A stretch of DNA of 36,472 nt from an uncultured Fibrobacter sp. (GCF_937877005.1 NZ_CALEFV010000338.1:1-36472), one strand, 5' to 3'; positions 15,335-22,750 are shown, numbered from the stretch's first letter. The notes: generated by a model from the letters alone, not told the origin. A program made the numbers and translations.

Positions 15335-16699
15335 ATGGATATCAACTTGGCGGCATCTCCGGAGTCGTGCGTGATGTTCGCGCTCGCCGCGGTAGTCCTG
15401 CTGGTGGTCTCCTGGTTCAAATCTGATTTCTTCCGTCCGTCCGTTCTTTATTTCCTGGTGCAGATGGTCATGCTCGGGGTGGCCTACCTCAAGCTGATGC
15501 CCGCCATGACGGATTTCAAGATAAACACCTGGCTCGTGTGGGGTGGCGGCATGGCTGCCTTTATTGGTGGTTCCGTGCTTACCGAGATGGCGTGGGAGTC
15601 CAAGGGCGGGCCGCGGCTACCCAGGACGCTTTCGCTTCATGGCCAGTACAACTGGCAGACTCATTTTTGTGTCAGTTTCCTTGCCTTTGCGTATTTCATG
15701 ATTGGCGTCATCGGCGTCATCTCGGTGGCGGGAAACCTGGTGCTGCTCACGGACAAGCCTTCGTTCTGGCTTTCGGGCAAGGACAGTCCCGTGCTCAAGT
15801 TCGCGGACTATTTCACTTCGGGTGCCATGGTGGTAGGCCTTTTCGCGGTTGCGTCGTTCAAGTCGGTGAATCCGGTGCGCTGGGTGCGTTACGCGTCGCG
15901 CTTCATGGTGGTATTCACGATGATTCTGAGCTTCATGACCTTCCCGAGCCGCGGTATCAACATGCTCTGCCTGGGCATGGTCCTTCTGCTTTACAACTAT
16001 CTGCATGGCAGGTTCACCTGGAAGATTCTCGCGGTCCTCGGCGCCTTTATCCTGGTGTTCTTCGTGGCGGTCGCCTCGCTGAAGGGACAGTACGGCGAAT
16101 CGACTTCGAAGGACCTCATGGACAACAAGATGGTCAAGATGGTGGCGCTGCTTCCGTACATGTACGTGGCGAACAACTACTGGAACCTGGACTACGCTTT
16201 CAACCGGCCGAGCGATGCGTTCGAGCATGAATGGACTTACGGTGTCGACGCCTTTTACGGCATTACGCACCTGATGCAGATTGGCGACGGTATCCAGACG
16301 AGCTTTGGCTGGGACACTCCCTTCAACGAGAGTATCGTCAAGGTGGAGGGCCTGAACACGATTCCCTACCTGTGGGACGCTTACAAGGACTTCGGGCTCG
16401 TGGGGCTGTTCTTTATGCCGTTCTTCTTTGGAATACTGTTTACCTGGTGCTACCGCCACATGGCGCAGGTGAAAAGTCCCCTGGGGATTCTCGTCATGTG
16501 CGTATTCATGATGTGGATTATCCTGTGGAACTTTACGACAGGCTACAAGCAGAGCATGTACTGGGTATGGATCGGCTTCTTTGTCCTGGTCTGTACCTTG
16601 AGCTCGGGCGGCGGGCTGTTACCATCGAAGTGCGCGCCGGTGCAGATAGTAGCCCAGAAGGATGACGCTAATGATCACGTCGCCAGTCAGGGCGAATAG
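15335..16699 (+). CDS. O-antigen/exopolysaccharide polymerase-like membrane protein (Wzy type)
   Basis: The 454-residue protein has about ten to twelve predicted membrane helices, for example SCVMFALAAVVLLVVSWF, FLAFAYFMIGVIGVISVAG, ILAVLGAFILVFFVAVASLK and FFMPFFFGILFTWCYRHM. A large soluble loop (about residues 265-345) ends in NTIPYLWDAYKDFGLVGLFF, a pattern seen in oligosaccharide-repeat-unit polymerases. Primary sequence is poorly conserved in this class, so the assignment rests on topology and on the neighbours (export protein, co-polymerase, flippase). The last 81 bases overlap the convergent flippase gene. The tail after the last helix (LPSKCAPVQIVAQKDDANDH) is hydrophilic. Confidence 0.72.
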   Translation: MDINLAASPESCVMFALAAVVLLVVSWFKSDFFRPSVLYFLVQMVMLGVAYLKLMPAMTDFKINTWLVWGGGMAAFIGGSVLTEMAWESKGGPRLPRTLSLHGQYNWQTHFCVSFLAFAYFMIGVIGVISVAGNLVLLTDKPSFWLSGKDSPVLKFADYFTSGAMVVGLFAVASFKSVNPVRWVRYASRFMVVFTMILSFMTFPSRGINMLCLGMVLLLYNYLHGRFTWKILAVLGAFILVFFVAVASLKGQYGESTSKDLMDNKMVKMVALLPYMYVANNYWNLDYAFNRPSDAFEHEWTYGVDAFYGITHLMQIGDGIQTSFGWDTPFNESIVKVEGLNTIPYLWDAYKDFGLVGLFFMPFFFGILFTWCYRHMAQVKSPLGILVMCVFMMWIILWNFTTGYKQSMYWVWIGFFVLVCTLSSGGGLLPSKCAPVQIVAQKDDANDHVASQGE

Positions 16700-17890
16700 C
16701 GGAATGTAGCTGTTGGGCAGGAACCTGCCTGCGGCGCTACAGGCGACGATGTTGCAAAAACCGGCACTGCTTACGATAATGGCGTAGGCCCACACGGCCT
16801 TGTTCTTGAGTAGTCCCGAAATCATGGACATGCGTGCTGCCTGGAACAGGAGCGACAGCGATAGTATGCGGAGGATTGCGGCGCTGCAGGCGAGCGAACC
16901 GTCGGTCCAGTTGACGGCGAAGAATAGTAGCCGCAGGAACTGTTCGGGGAACAGCCACAGCGGACAGGCGCATGCCGCGATGAATGTCGTGAAGATTAAA
17001 ATTTCCCTGACATGGATATCCTTGTCCCTGGACATGTGCTGGCTCACCAGGTTCGACGATATGAAGTGGACCATGATGCCGGAGCATAGGACGAGTATCT
17101 TGTGACCGAAATTGTAGGCGCTCAGGAATTCGGCCGTGGCGAAACGGTCGGCGACATAGAGGCCCACGGGAATATAGGCGAAGGTCGCGAAACTGGAGAT
17201 GGCATAGGGAAAGCCCGCCTTGAGCATTAGGCCTATGAAGCGGAACGTGCGGCGCGTGAGTCGCAAAAGGGTGGCGTCGAGGGCCTGGCTTACGCCGAAG
17301 AAGAAGGCGGGGAGAGCTGCGATGACCATGGCGAGGGCGATATGCTCGATTTTGTCGACTTTCAGGTATAGGAGCGCAAATCCCATGACTGCCATGTAGG
17401 AGATGGAATGCAGCAGCTTCGAAAGGAATAGCTTTTTCCAGAACTTGCCGCAGATAAAGTACCAGTCGAAGAACGCATGCTGGAAAAGGAGTCCGAAGGT
17501 GAGGATGAGTTCGCCGTAGAATATGGGATGGTCGTGCCGTACGACGACGGCGAATATGGCCATGATGGCCGCTACCGCGAGGGTGCACAGGAATCGTAGC
17601 TGCAGCACGTGCCTGAAGAGGGATCCTTCTGTCGCGCGCATTCCAAAAAAGGCGAGGATGAGGGTGCTCATGCCGAAATCGGCGATGGAACAGAAAATGG
17701 AATAGTCCGTCTGGAGGAGCCCGAAAAAGCCGTATTCGGAGTGCCCTAGATTTTTTGCAATAAAGTTTTGGACAAAAAAGGAAATTCCCTGGATAAGGAA
17801 ATTGACGGCAGCGATGAATACTCCGATCTTTATGTTGCTAAAGACGTGTGGCACGCTGCAAAAGATAAAAGATTTCGTCGTGACCGTCAT
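16619..17890 (-). CDS. Polysaccharide flippase-like transporter (Wzx/MOP superfamily)
   Basis: The 423-residue membrane protein has the many-helix pattern of polysaccharide-biosynthesis flippases. The N-terminal half carries the typical start VFIAAVNFLIQGISFFVQNF and NLGHSEYGFFGLLQTDYSIF, in which a helix is followed by a G-x-YG-like turn; later helices include FATFAYIPVGLYVADRFATA. Wzx proteins move lipid-linked repeat units to the periplasm, where a Wzy polymerase joins them. It is encoded opposite the putative polymerase and overlaps it tail to tail, and it is divergent from the methyltransferase at 17916. No Shine-Dalgarno is obvious before ATG 17890, so a start slightly downstream is possible. 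Confidence 0.75.
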   Translation of the reverse strand: MTVTTKSFIFCSVPHVFSNIKIGVFIAAVNFLIQGISFFVQNFIAKNLGHSEYGFFGLLQTDYSIFCSIADFGMSTLILAFFGMRATEGSLFRHVLQLRFLCTLAVAAIMAIFAVVVRHDHPIFYGELILTFGLLFQHAFFDWYFICGKFWKKLFLSKLLHSISYMAVMGFALLYLKVDKIEHIALAMVIAALPAFFFGVSQALDATLLRLTRRTFRFIGLMLKAGFPYAISSFATFAYIPVGLYVADRFATAEFLSAYNFGHKILVLCSGIMVHFISSNLVSQHMSRDKDIHVREILIFTTFIAACACPLWLFPEQFLRLLFFAVNWTDGSLACSAAILRILSLSLLFQAARMSMISGLLKNKAVWAYAIIVSSAGFCNIVACSAAGRFLPNSYIPLFALTGDVIISVILLGYYLHRRALRW

Positions 17891-17903
17891 TAATGGAGTT
17901 TTG

Positions 17904-17915
17904 TATATTTGGATT
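17904..17915 (+). promoter_or_regulatory. Leaderless promoter of the methyltransferase gene
   Basis: TGTATATTT ends five bases before ATG 17916. With TATATT at -12 to -7, the start of transcription falls on the A of the ATG. A weak -35 candidate GTGACC (17880-17885) is 18 bases upstream of the box, overlapping the 5' end of the divergent flippase gene. No ribosome site is present. Confidence 0.55.
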
Positions 17916-18605
17916 ATGGGAACACTTCAAGGTAAAAGTTCTTTCTTTAAGCCGGGGCCGCCGGCAAGGCCGGGCGAGGCCCACAAGCCGCTAGTGCAGT
18001 TCCTGCTGCGCGAAGTTCGCGGTTCGTCGGTGCTGGACATTGGCGGTGGCGAAGGCGCCTACGCCTTGGAAATGAGCAGGGCCGGCTACGACACGGTCGT
18101 TGCCGACATCAATGCGGAATCGCTGAAGGTTGCATCGGAAAATGGCCTCAAGACGCGTCACCTTGAAATGGGCGAGACTGTTGGCGAGAAGGTCGCCGAT
18201 ACCGTTACTTTGGTCGAAGTTCTCGAGCATGTCGAAGATCCGAAGATTTTTTTGCAGAACGCCATTGCCGCCGCGCGCAAGCGCGTCCTGTTCACGCTTC
18301 CCTGTACCGAAGATTTCGAAAAGCTTTTTTCGATCGGGCTCTCCTATGCGCATGTCGCCGTGTCCGATCACCTGTGGCATTTCTCCTACGCCGAAATGAA
18401 GTCGCTGCTGGATTCCGTCGGCAGGCCGTACCGTCTCGAGATGGGCGATTACCTGTTTCCTCACATGTCCATGTCGCTTTTGCGCGAGAACATGAAGGGA
18501 CCGCTCGGATTTCTTGCCATGCTTCCGGTGCGCATCGCCAACCGTCTGGGGCTTGTTTCCCGTAGGATTCCTTCCCGTTTTTATGGGGTAATCGAAGTTT
18601 CCTAG
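17916..18605 (+). CDS. Class I SAM-dependent methyltransferase
   Basis: The 229-residue protein has methyltransferase motif I, VLDIGGGEGAYALEMSRAGY (about residues 39-58), a following acidic residue in DTVVADINAE, and a motif IV-like segment TVTLVEVLEHVEDPKIFLQN as in the Methyltransf_11 and UbiG-like families. The substrate cannot be read from sequence. The start at 17916 is chosen because upstream in-frame codons (from 17802) overlap the opposite flippase gene and encode no family sequence, and because a TATATTT box lies directly before it. Proximity to polysaccharide genes makes glycan or lipid modification possible but unproven. Confidence 0.8.
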   Translation: MGTLQGKSSFFKPGPPARPGEAHKPLVQFLLREVRGSSVLDIGGGEGAYALEMSRAGYDTVVADINAESLKVASENGLKTRHLEMGETVGEKVADTVTLVEVLEHVEDPKIFLQNAIAAARKRVLFTLPCTEDFEKLFSIGLSYAHVAVSDHLWHFSYAEMKSLLDSVGRPYRLEMGDYLFPHMSMSLLRENMKGPLGFLAMLPVRIANRLGLVSRRIPSRFYGVIEVS

Positions 18606-18646
18606 AATCTACGCTCATTTTTTTTTCTAAATTTGCGTGCAAAATC

Positions 18647-18726
18647 GCGAGAGTGGCGGAATTGGCAGACGCACCAGACTTAGGATCTGGCACTTCGGTG
18701 TGAGGGTTCGACTCCCTCCTCTCGCA
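18647..18726 (+). tRNA. tRNA-Leu (anticodon UAG)
   Basis: A full cloverleaf can be folded: acceptor GCGAGAG (18647-18653) with CTCTCGC (18719-18725), anticodon stem CCAGA/TCTGG around the loop CTTAGGA giving anticodon TAG, a class II variable arm with a TTCG loop, and T-arm GAGGG-TTCGACT-CCCTC. The discriminator is A, as expected for leucine. CCA is not encoded. It would read CUA and other CUN codons. A TAAATT sequence at about 18627 may be its -10 box. tig starts 40 bases later, so read-through transcription is possible. Confidence 0.95.
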
Positions 18727-18765
18727 TGTTTTTCAATACTTTTTTAACCGACTCTCGGAGTTCAT

Positions 18766-20025
18766 ATGAGCGTAGAAATCAAAGAAACCAGCGCTACCAT
18801 GCGCACCCTCGAAATCACCATCCCGCAGGCAGACCTCAAGGTTTTCTTCGACAAGAAGCTGAGCCAGTACAAGAAGCAGGTCACCATGAAGGGTTTCCGT
18901 CAGGGCATGGTACCGAAGGCTATGGTCCTCAAGCAGTTCGGCAGCGCTATCCGTCAGGAAGCCGTGGACGAAATCGTGAACAAGATCGTGCAGGAAGAAC
19001 TCAAGAAGGCCAATATCATTCCCGTGGGTCCGATGAACGTCGTTGAATTCAAGGACGACAAGGAAAACGACATCGCACTGAAGGTGGAAGTCGAAATCGA
19101 TCCGGAAATCGAGATCAAGGGCTATGCCGATACGGGCATCACCGTTCCCGACACCGCCGTGCACGAAGAAGAAGTCCAGGCCGAATACGACCGCCTGGTC
19201 CAGATGTGGAGCAAGGACGAACATGTGGATCGTGCTGCCAAGAAGGGTGACGTGGTCGTGGGCAACTACATCGAAGTCGTGATCGACGGCGAAAAGCAGG
19301 AACTCCCGGAAAACAAGGAATTCCGTAGCCTCCTCGGCGAATCCGCCTCCCCGGGATTCGACGAAGGCCTGACCGGTACTACCGCCGGCGAAACCAAGGA
19401 AATCAACTTCAAGTATCCGGATGACCACAAGGACGAACGCTATCGCGGCAAGACCGCTCAGTTCAAGGTGGAAGTGACCGACGTGCGTGAAATCGTTCCG
19501 CCGACCATGGACGAGGAATTCTGCAAGCAGATTGGCGTGAAGGATGTCGAGGACCTGAAGAACAACCTCGCCGAAGGCCTCGCTAGCCAGAAGCAGGACA
19601 CCGCCAAGAACAAGGCCATTAACGAAGCCATCGACAAGCTCATCGAACAGAACCCGTTCGAAGTGCCGAAGGCCCGTATCTACGATCTTATCCGCTGGAC
19701 CCTGAACCGCAACGCCCAGAGCGAAAAGGACATGGTGGAACCGACCGAAGAACAGCTCAAGACGCTGACTCCGGAAGCTATCCGCGAAATCAAGAAGCAC
19801 CGCATTCTGGAATATGTCGCCACTCAGGAAAAGATCCGCCCGAACCAGGCTGCAGTCGATGCCCGCCTCGAAAACATGGCCAAGGCCTACCACGTGGATT
19901 TCGAAACCCTGAAGGGTCATTTCCGTCAGTCCGGCCGCATCAACCAGCTGCGTGACGAACTGCGCATCCAGATGGCCGCCGACTTTATCGTCGGTATCCG
20001 TCCGGCTGCCGAAGAAAACAAGTAA
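18766..20025 (+). CDS. tig: Trigger factor (ribosome-bound chaperone and prolyl isomerase)
   Basis: The 419-residue protein has the three trigger-factor parts. The N-terminal ribosome-binding domain contains GFRQGMVPKAMVLKQFG (E. coli has GFRxGKVP), so the loop that docks on L23 is present with M in place of K. A middle FKBP-like domain runs at about residues 150-240 (KGDVVVGNYIEVVIDGE; SPGFDEGLTGTTAGETKEIN), and the helical C-terminal arms follow. It shields nascent chains and belongs with clpP and clpX, a common gene order. CGGAG precedes the ATG. clpP follows after 12 bases. Confidence 0.96.
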   Translation: MSVEIKETSATMRTLEITIPQADLKVFFDKKLSQYKKQVTMKGFRQGMVPKAMVLKQFGSAIRQEAVDEIVNKIVQEELKKANIIPVGPMNVVEFKDDKENDIALKVEVEIDPEIEIKGYADTGITVPDTAVHEEEVQAEYDRLVQMWSKDEHVDRAAKKGDVVVGNYIEVVIDGEKQELPENKEFRSLLGESASPGFDEGLTGTTAGETKEINFKYPDDHKDERYRGKTAQFKVEVTDVREIVPPTMDEEFCKQIGVKDVEDLKNNLAEGLASQKQDTAKNKAINEAIDKLIEQNPFEVPKARIYDLIRWTLNRNAQSEKDMVEPTEEQLKTLTPEAIREIKKHRILEYVATQEKIRPNQAAVDARLENMAKAYHVDFETLKGHFRQSGRINQLRDELRIQMAADFIVGIRPAAEENK

Positions 20026-20037
20026 GAGGTAAACTGA

Positions 20038-20628
20038 ATGATCATCCCTACCGTCATAGAGACCACCGGACGCGGTGAACGCGCCTACGATATCTATTCC
20101 CGTCTCCTTAAGGAACGCATTATCTTTCTGGGTACGCCGATCAACGACGAAGTGGCGAACAACGTCATGGCCCAGCTGATTTTCCTTGAGTACGAGAATC
20201 CGGAAAAGGATATCACGCTGTATATCAACAGCCCGGGTGGTTACGTGTCGGCAGGGCTTGCCATTTACGATACCATGCAGCACGTGCGTCCGAACATCGC
20301 GACCATTTGCATTGGCAACTGCGCCTCGATGGCGGCCGTGCTCCTTGCCGCGGGAACCAAGGGCAAGCGCTATGCGCTGCCGCATTCCCGCATCATGCTC
20401 CATCAGCCGTCCGGTGCCGCCACCGGCCAGTCCACGGATATCCAGATTACTGCTAAGGAAATCGTGCGCACCAAGGAAACCTTGGCCGAAATCGTCGCGA
20501 AGCATACCGGCAAGTCCATTGACGAGGTCCGCGAAAAGACCGACCGCGATTTCTACATGGGGCCCGAGGAAGCCAAGGCGTTCGGCGTTATCGACGAAAT
20601 CTTTGTTCCGCGTAAAGAGGGAATTTAA
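20038..20628 (+). CDS. clpP: ATP-dependent Clp protease proteolytic subunit
   Basis: The 196-residue serine peptidase has the catalytic triad S97 (GNCASMAAV), H122 (MLHQPSG) and D171 (TDRDFYMG). Family segments DIYSRLLKERIIFLGTPIND and YINSPGGYVSAGLAIYDTM are present. Fourteen subunits form the degradation chamber that works with ClpX, encoded next with a one-base TAATG overlap. AGAGG precedes ATG 20038. Confidence 0.98.
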   Translation: MIIPTVIETTGRGERAYDIYSRLLKERIIFLGTPINDEVANNVMAQLIFLEYENPEKDITLYINSPGGYVSAGLAIYDTMQHVRPNIATICIGNCASMAAVLLAAGTKGKRYALPHSRIMLHQPSGAATGQSTDIQITAKEIVRTKETLAEIVAKHTGKSIDEVREKTDRDFYMGPEEAKAFGVIDEIFVPRKEGI

Positions 20629-21911
20629 TGTATCGTAGCGGGAAGAACCGCCCGACCGTGACTTGCAGCTTTTGCGGCAAGCCTGCGGAGCAAGTGGAGA
20701 AGATGATTACGGGTGCAGGCGTGCAGATCTGCAGCGACTGCATTACCATGTGTAATCGCATTATCGAGGAAGACCGTGCTCGTTCAAGGCAGGAATCTGC
20801 CGCCGCCGAGATATCCTCCAAACCTCTTCCGTTGCCGACCGAAATCAAGGCTCACCTGGACGAATATGTGATTGGCCAGGACCAGGCGAAAACCGCCCTT
20901 TCCGTGGCGGTGTACAACCACTACAAGCGTCTGCGTTACAAACAAGCTCACCCCGATGCGCAGGAAGTCGAGAAGTCGAACCTGCTTCTGGTGGGCCCGA
21001 CCGGTTCGGGAAAGACGCTTCTGGCGCAGACCATGGCGCGCTTTCTGGACGTGCCCTTCACTATCGCCGACGCCACCGTGCTTACCGAAGCGGGCTACGT
21101 GGGCGAGGACGTGGACAGCATTATCGTGCGCCTGTTGCAGGCTGCCGACTACGACGTGTCCCGTGCTGAACGCGGAATCATCTTTATCGACGAAATCGAC
21201 AAGATCGCGCGCAAGACTGCGAACCCCTCCATTACCCGCGACGTGAGCGGCGAAGGCGTGCAGCAGGGCCTATTGAAACTTCTGGAAGGAACCGTCGCGG
21301 CCGTTCCCCCGAAGGGTGGCCGCAAGCACCCCGAACAGCCGCTCGTGCAGGTGAACACCAAGAACATCCTGTTCATTTGCGGTGGCGCCTTCGAGACGCT
21401 CGACAAGATTATTTCCCGCCGTGTGAATACGGGTGGCATGGGTTTCGGTGCTGACATCCGCAGCGCCGAGGAAAATTCGCTTTCTGAACTTTTCAAGCTT
21501 CTGGAACCCGATGACCTGATTCAGTTCGGCCTGATTCCCGAAATCGTGGGCCGCTTGCCCGTGGCTGTCGCCCTCGAAGAACTCGACGAGGCCGCTCTCC
21601 TGAATATTCTGACTCAGCCGAAGAACGCCCTTGTAAAGCAATACAAGAGCCTGTTCGAAATGGACGGAATCGAGCTCAAGTTCGAAGAAGATGCGCTCAA
21701 GGAAATTGTCCATGAGACGATGGCCCGCAAGACGGGCGCGCGCGGACTCCGTTCCGTGATGGAAAAAACCTTGCAGCGTGCGATGTTCGAGATGCCCGGT
21801 TCCGGCAACAAGGAATTCGTGGTGACATCCGAGATAGTGAAGAATGGCCTAAAGGCGCCTTCGGAAAAGAAGTCCGAGCCCGCAAAGAAGGGCCGCAAGA
21901 AAGCTTCGTAA
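20628..21911 (+). CDS. clpX: ATP-dependent Clp protease ATP-binding subunit ClpX
   Basis: The 427-residue AAA+ unfoldase has an N-terminal zinc-binding domain with C13, C16, C35 and C38, then Walker A GPTGSGKT (residues 123-130) and Walker B FIDEID with the catalytic glutamate near residue 189. The ClpP-docking loop reads MGF (about residues 271-273) in GGMGFGADI where E. coli has IGF. It feeds unfolded substrates to ClpP. The C-terminal tail is lysine-rich (KKSEPAKKGRKKAS). An intrinsic terminator follows the stop. Confidence 0.97.
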   Translation: MYRSGKNRPTVTCSFCGKPAEQVEKMITGAGVQICSDCITMCNRIIEEDRARSRQESAAAEISSKPLPLPTEIKAHLDEYVIGQDQAKTALSVAVYNHYKRLRYKQAHPDAQEVEKSNLLLVGPTGSGKTLLAQTMARFLDVPFTIADATVLTEAGYVGEDVDSIIVRLLQAADYDVSRAERGIIFIDEIDKIARKTANPSITRDVSGEGVQQGLLKLLEGTVAAVPPKGGRKHPEQPLVQVNTKNILFICGGAFETLDKIISRRVNTGGMGFGADIRSAEENSLSELFKLLEPDDLIQFGLIPEIVGRLPVAVALEELDEAALLNILTQPKNALVKQYKSLFEMDGIELKFEEDALKEIVHETMARKTGARGLRSVMEKTLQRAMFEMPGSGNKEFVVTSEIVKNGLKAPSEKKSEPAKKGRKKAS

Positions 21912-21916
21912 AAAAT

Positions 21917-21943
21917 ACCGCCTTCCACAGGAAGGCGGTTTTA
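21917..21943 (+). terminator. Intrinsic terminator after clpX
   Basis: A perfect 10-bp stem (ACCGCCTTCC at 21917-21926 with GGAAGGCGGT at 21930-21939) with a three-base loop is followed by TTTAC. It starts six bases after the clpX stop and ends the tig-clpP-clpX unit. Confidence 0.88.
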
Positions 21944-22163
21944 CTTTATAGCCGAGAAATGCCGCTATTTTTCTTTGGCGGCAATCTCCTGCGCTTTTTC
22001 AAGCGTTCGTGAGGCTCCGTTCCAAATGTTTTCACAACGGGGTACTGTACTGCCGTCTGCGACGGGAAGTTGTTATTAGTCTAGCAAAACTAGAAATTCT
22101 GTATGCAATTCGCAACAAAAAATACTTGTCGATTCGGAATATTGGGGTGGAAAGTGCTTTTTG
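21944..22163. other. Gene-poor stretch between clpX and the HEAGH gene
   Basis: No convincing complete gene is seen here. An open frame at 22009-22197 on the plus strand encodes 62 residues without recognisable domain, ribosome site or coding character, and is not called. On the minus strand, 21965-22072 reads as an open 35-codon tail ending EKAQEIAAKEK-stop without a start codon and may be a gene remnant (see findings). A GCCGC/GCGGC inverted pair lies at 21961-21982. AT content rises toward the promoter at 22164. Confidence 0.5.
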
Positions 22164-22169
22164 TATATT
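22164..22169 (+). promoter_or_regulatory. Predicted -10 box of the HEAGH gene
   Basis: TTTTTGTATATTTTATAG contains TATATT at 22164-22169, like the other promoters in this window. The predicted start near 22176 leaves a leader of about 68 bases before ATG 22244. Confidence 0.45.
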
Positions 22170-22177
22170 TTATAGCA

Positions 22178-22203
22178 AAGAAATCTATGAAATGTGATTT
22201 CTT
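22178..22203 (+). promoter_or_regulatory. Hairpin at the 5' end of the HEAGH gene leader
   Basis: AAGAAATC (22178-22185) pairs perfectly with GATTTCTT (22196-22203) around a ten-base loop. It begins about two bases after the predicted transcription start. No T-run follows, so it is not a terminator. It could stabilise the mRNA or regulate it; the role is unknown. An AAAGGAG follows at 22211-22217 but is 26 bases from the ATG. Confidence 0.4.
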
Positions 22204-22243
22204 ATAAAAGAAAGGAGCTGTTTTTGGATAGGTAGATTGCGAT

Positions 22244-22735
22244 ATGCCAGTAGAATTGACGCGAGAATCATTGGTGGATTTTTTCGGTGAAGAGGAATTC
22301 AGGAAATTGTGCAATCATGAGGCGGGCCATGCGCTTGTCGCCCTGTTGTTCAAGCGTCCGCTAGAATACGTGAAGATGGATAGGTCCAGGGAGCGGCCGG
22401 GTATCACGCACATTGCCGGAAGCGAGCTGGAAGGCGATGCGCATATCGCGATGGCGGGGCACTTGGCGGAGTTCCTGATGCGCAAGGATTTCGCATGCGA
22501 TCTGGATACGGTCATGAAGGACCTGCCCGCGGAACTCTATAGGAACGATCCCGACTATCAGCGTTTCCAGGCGGCCTGCTACTACTTTCAGCTTGCCGAG
22601 ACGAACGTGGTCGAGCAGGATTTCAATATCCTGATGGCGTGTAGAAAGGCGCTCTGCGGTATTGCCGAGGCGTTGAACGAGCGGATTTCGCTGACCTGCA
22701 CCGATATCGAGAATATTCTGAAAGACTGTCAGTAA
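22244..22735 (+). CDS. Small stand-alone FtsH-peptidase-like (M41-like) HEAGH protein
   Basis: The 163-residue protein has no signal peptide or membrane helix. Residues 24-33 read NHEAGHALVA, the HExxH zinc motif in the exact style of FtsH peptidase (HEAGHAxVA). Further on, AMAGHLAEFLM (69-79) resembles the FtsH GGRxAEE helix, and ACDLDTV (84-90) resembles the ANDIxxA segment that supplies the third zinc ligand, which would be D86. There is no AAA domain. So this may be a small cytoplasmic metallopeptidase or a degenerate relative; activity is unproven. The start is uncertain: no ribosome site at normal distance, and a stop lies in frame at 22229-22231. Confidence 0.6.
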   Translation: MPVELTRESLVDFFGEEEFRKLCNHEAGHALVALLFKRPLEYVKMDRSRERPGITHIAGSELEGDAHIAMAGHLAEFLMRKDFACDLDTVMKDLPAELYRNDPDYQRFQAACYYFQLAETNVVEQDFNILMACRKALCGIAEALNERISLTCTDIENILKDCQ

Positions 22736-22750
22736 GGGATGATCTTTTTA

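Noticed and set aside
17802..17915. Longer methyltransferase start at 17802
   Set aside because: The extension overlaps the divergent flippase gene and contains the promoter-like TATATTT; the family sequence begins after 17916.
18647..18726. tRNA-Leu as an integration (att) site of a mobile element
   Set aside because: No integrase gene, no second copy of the tRNA 3' end in the window and no phage genes nearby.
18733..20505. Long 590-codon minus-strand open frame opposite tig and clpP
   Set aside because: It is a shadow of strongly codon-biased genes on the plus strand; tig and clpP are unambiguous and complete.
22009..22197. 62-residue open frame after clpX
   Set aside because: No ribosome site, no recognisable domain, and it runs through the promoter and leader of the HEAGH gene.
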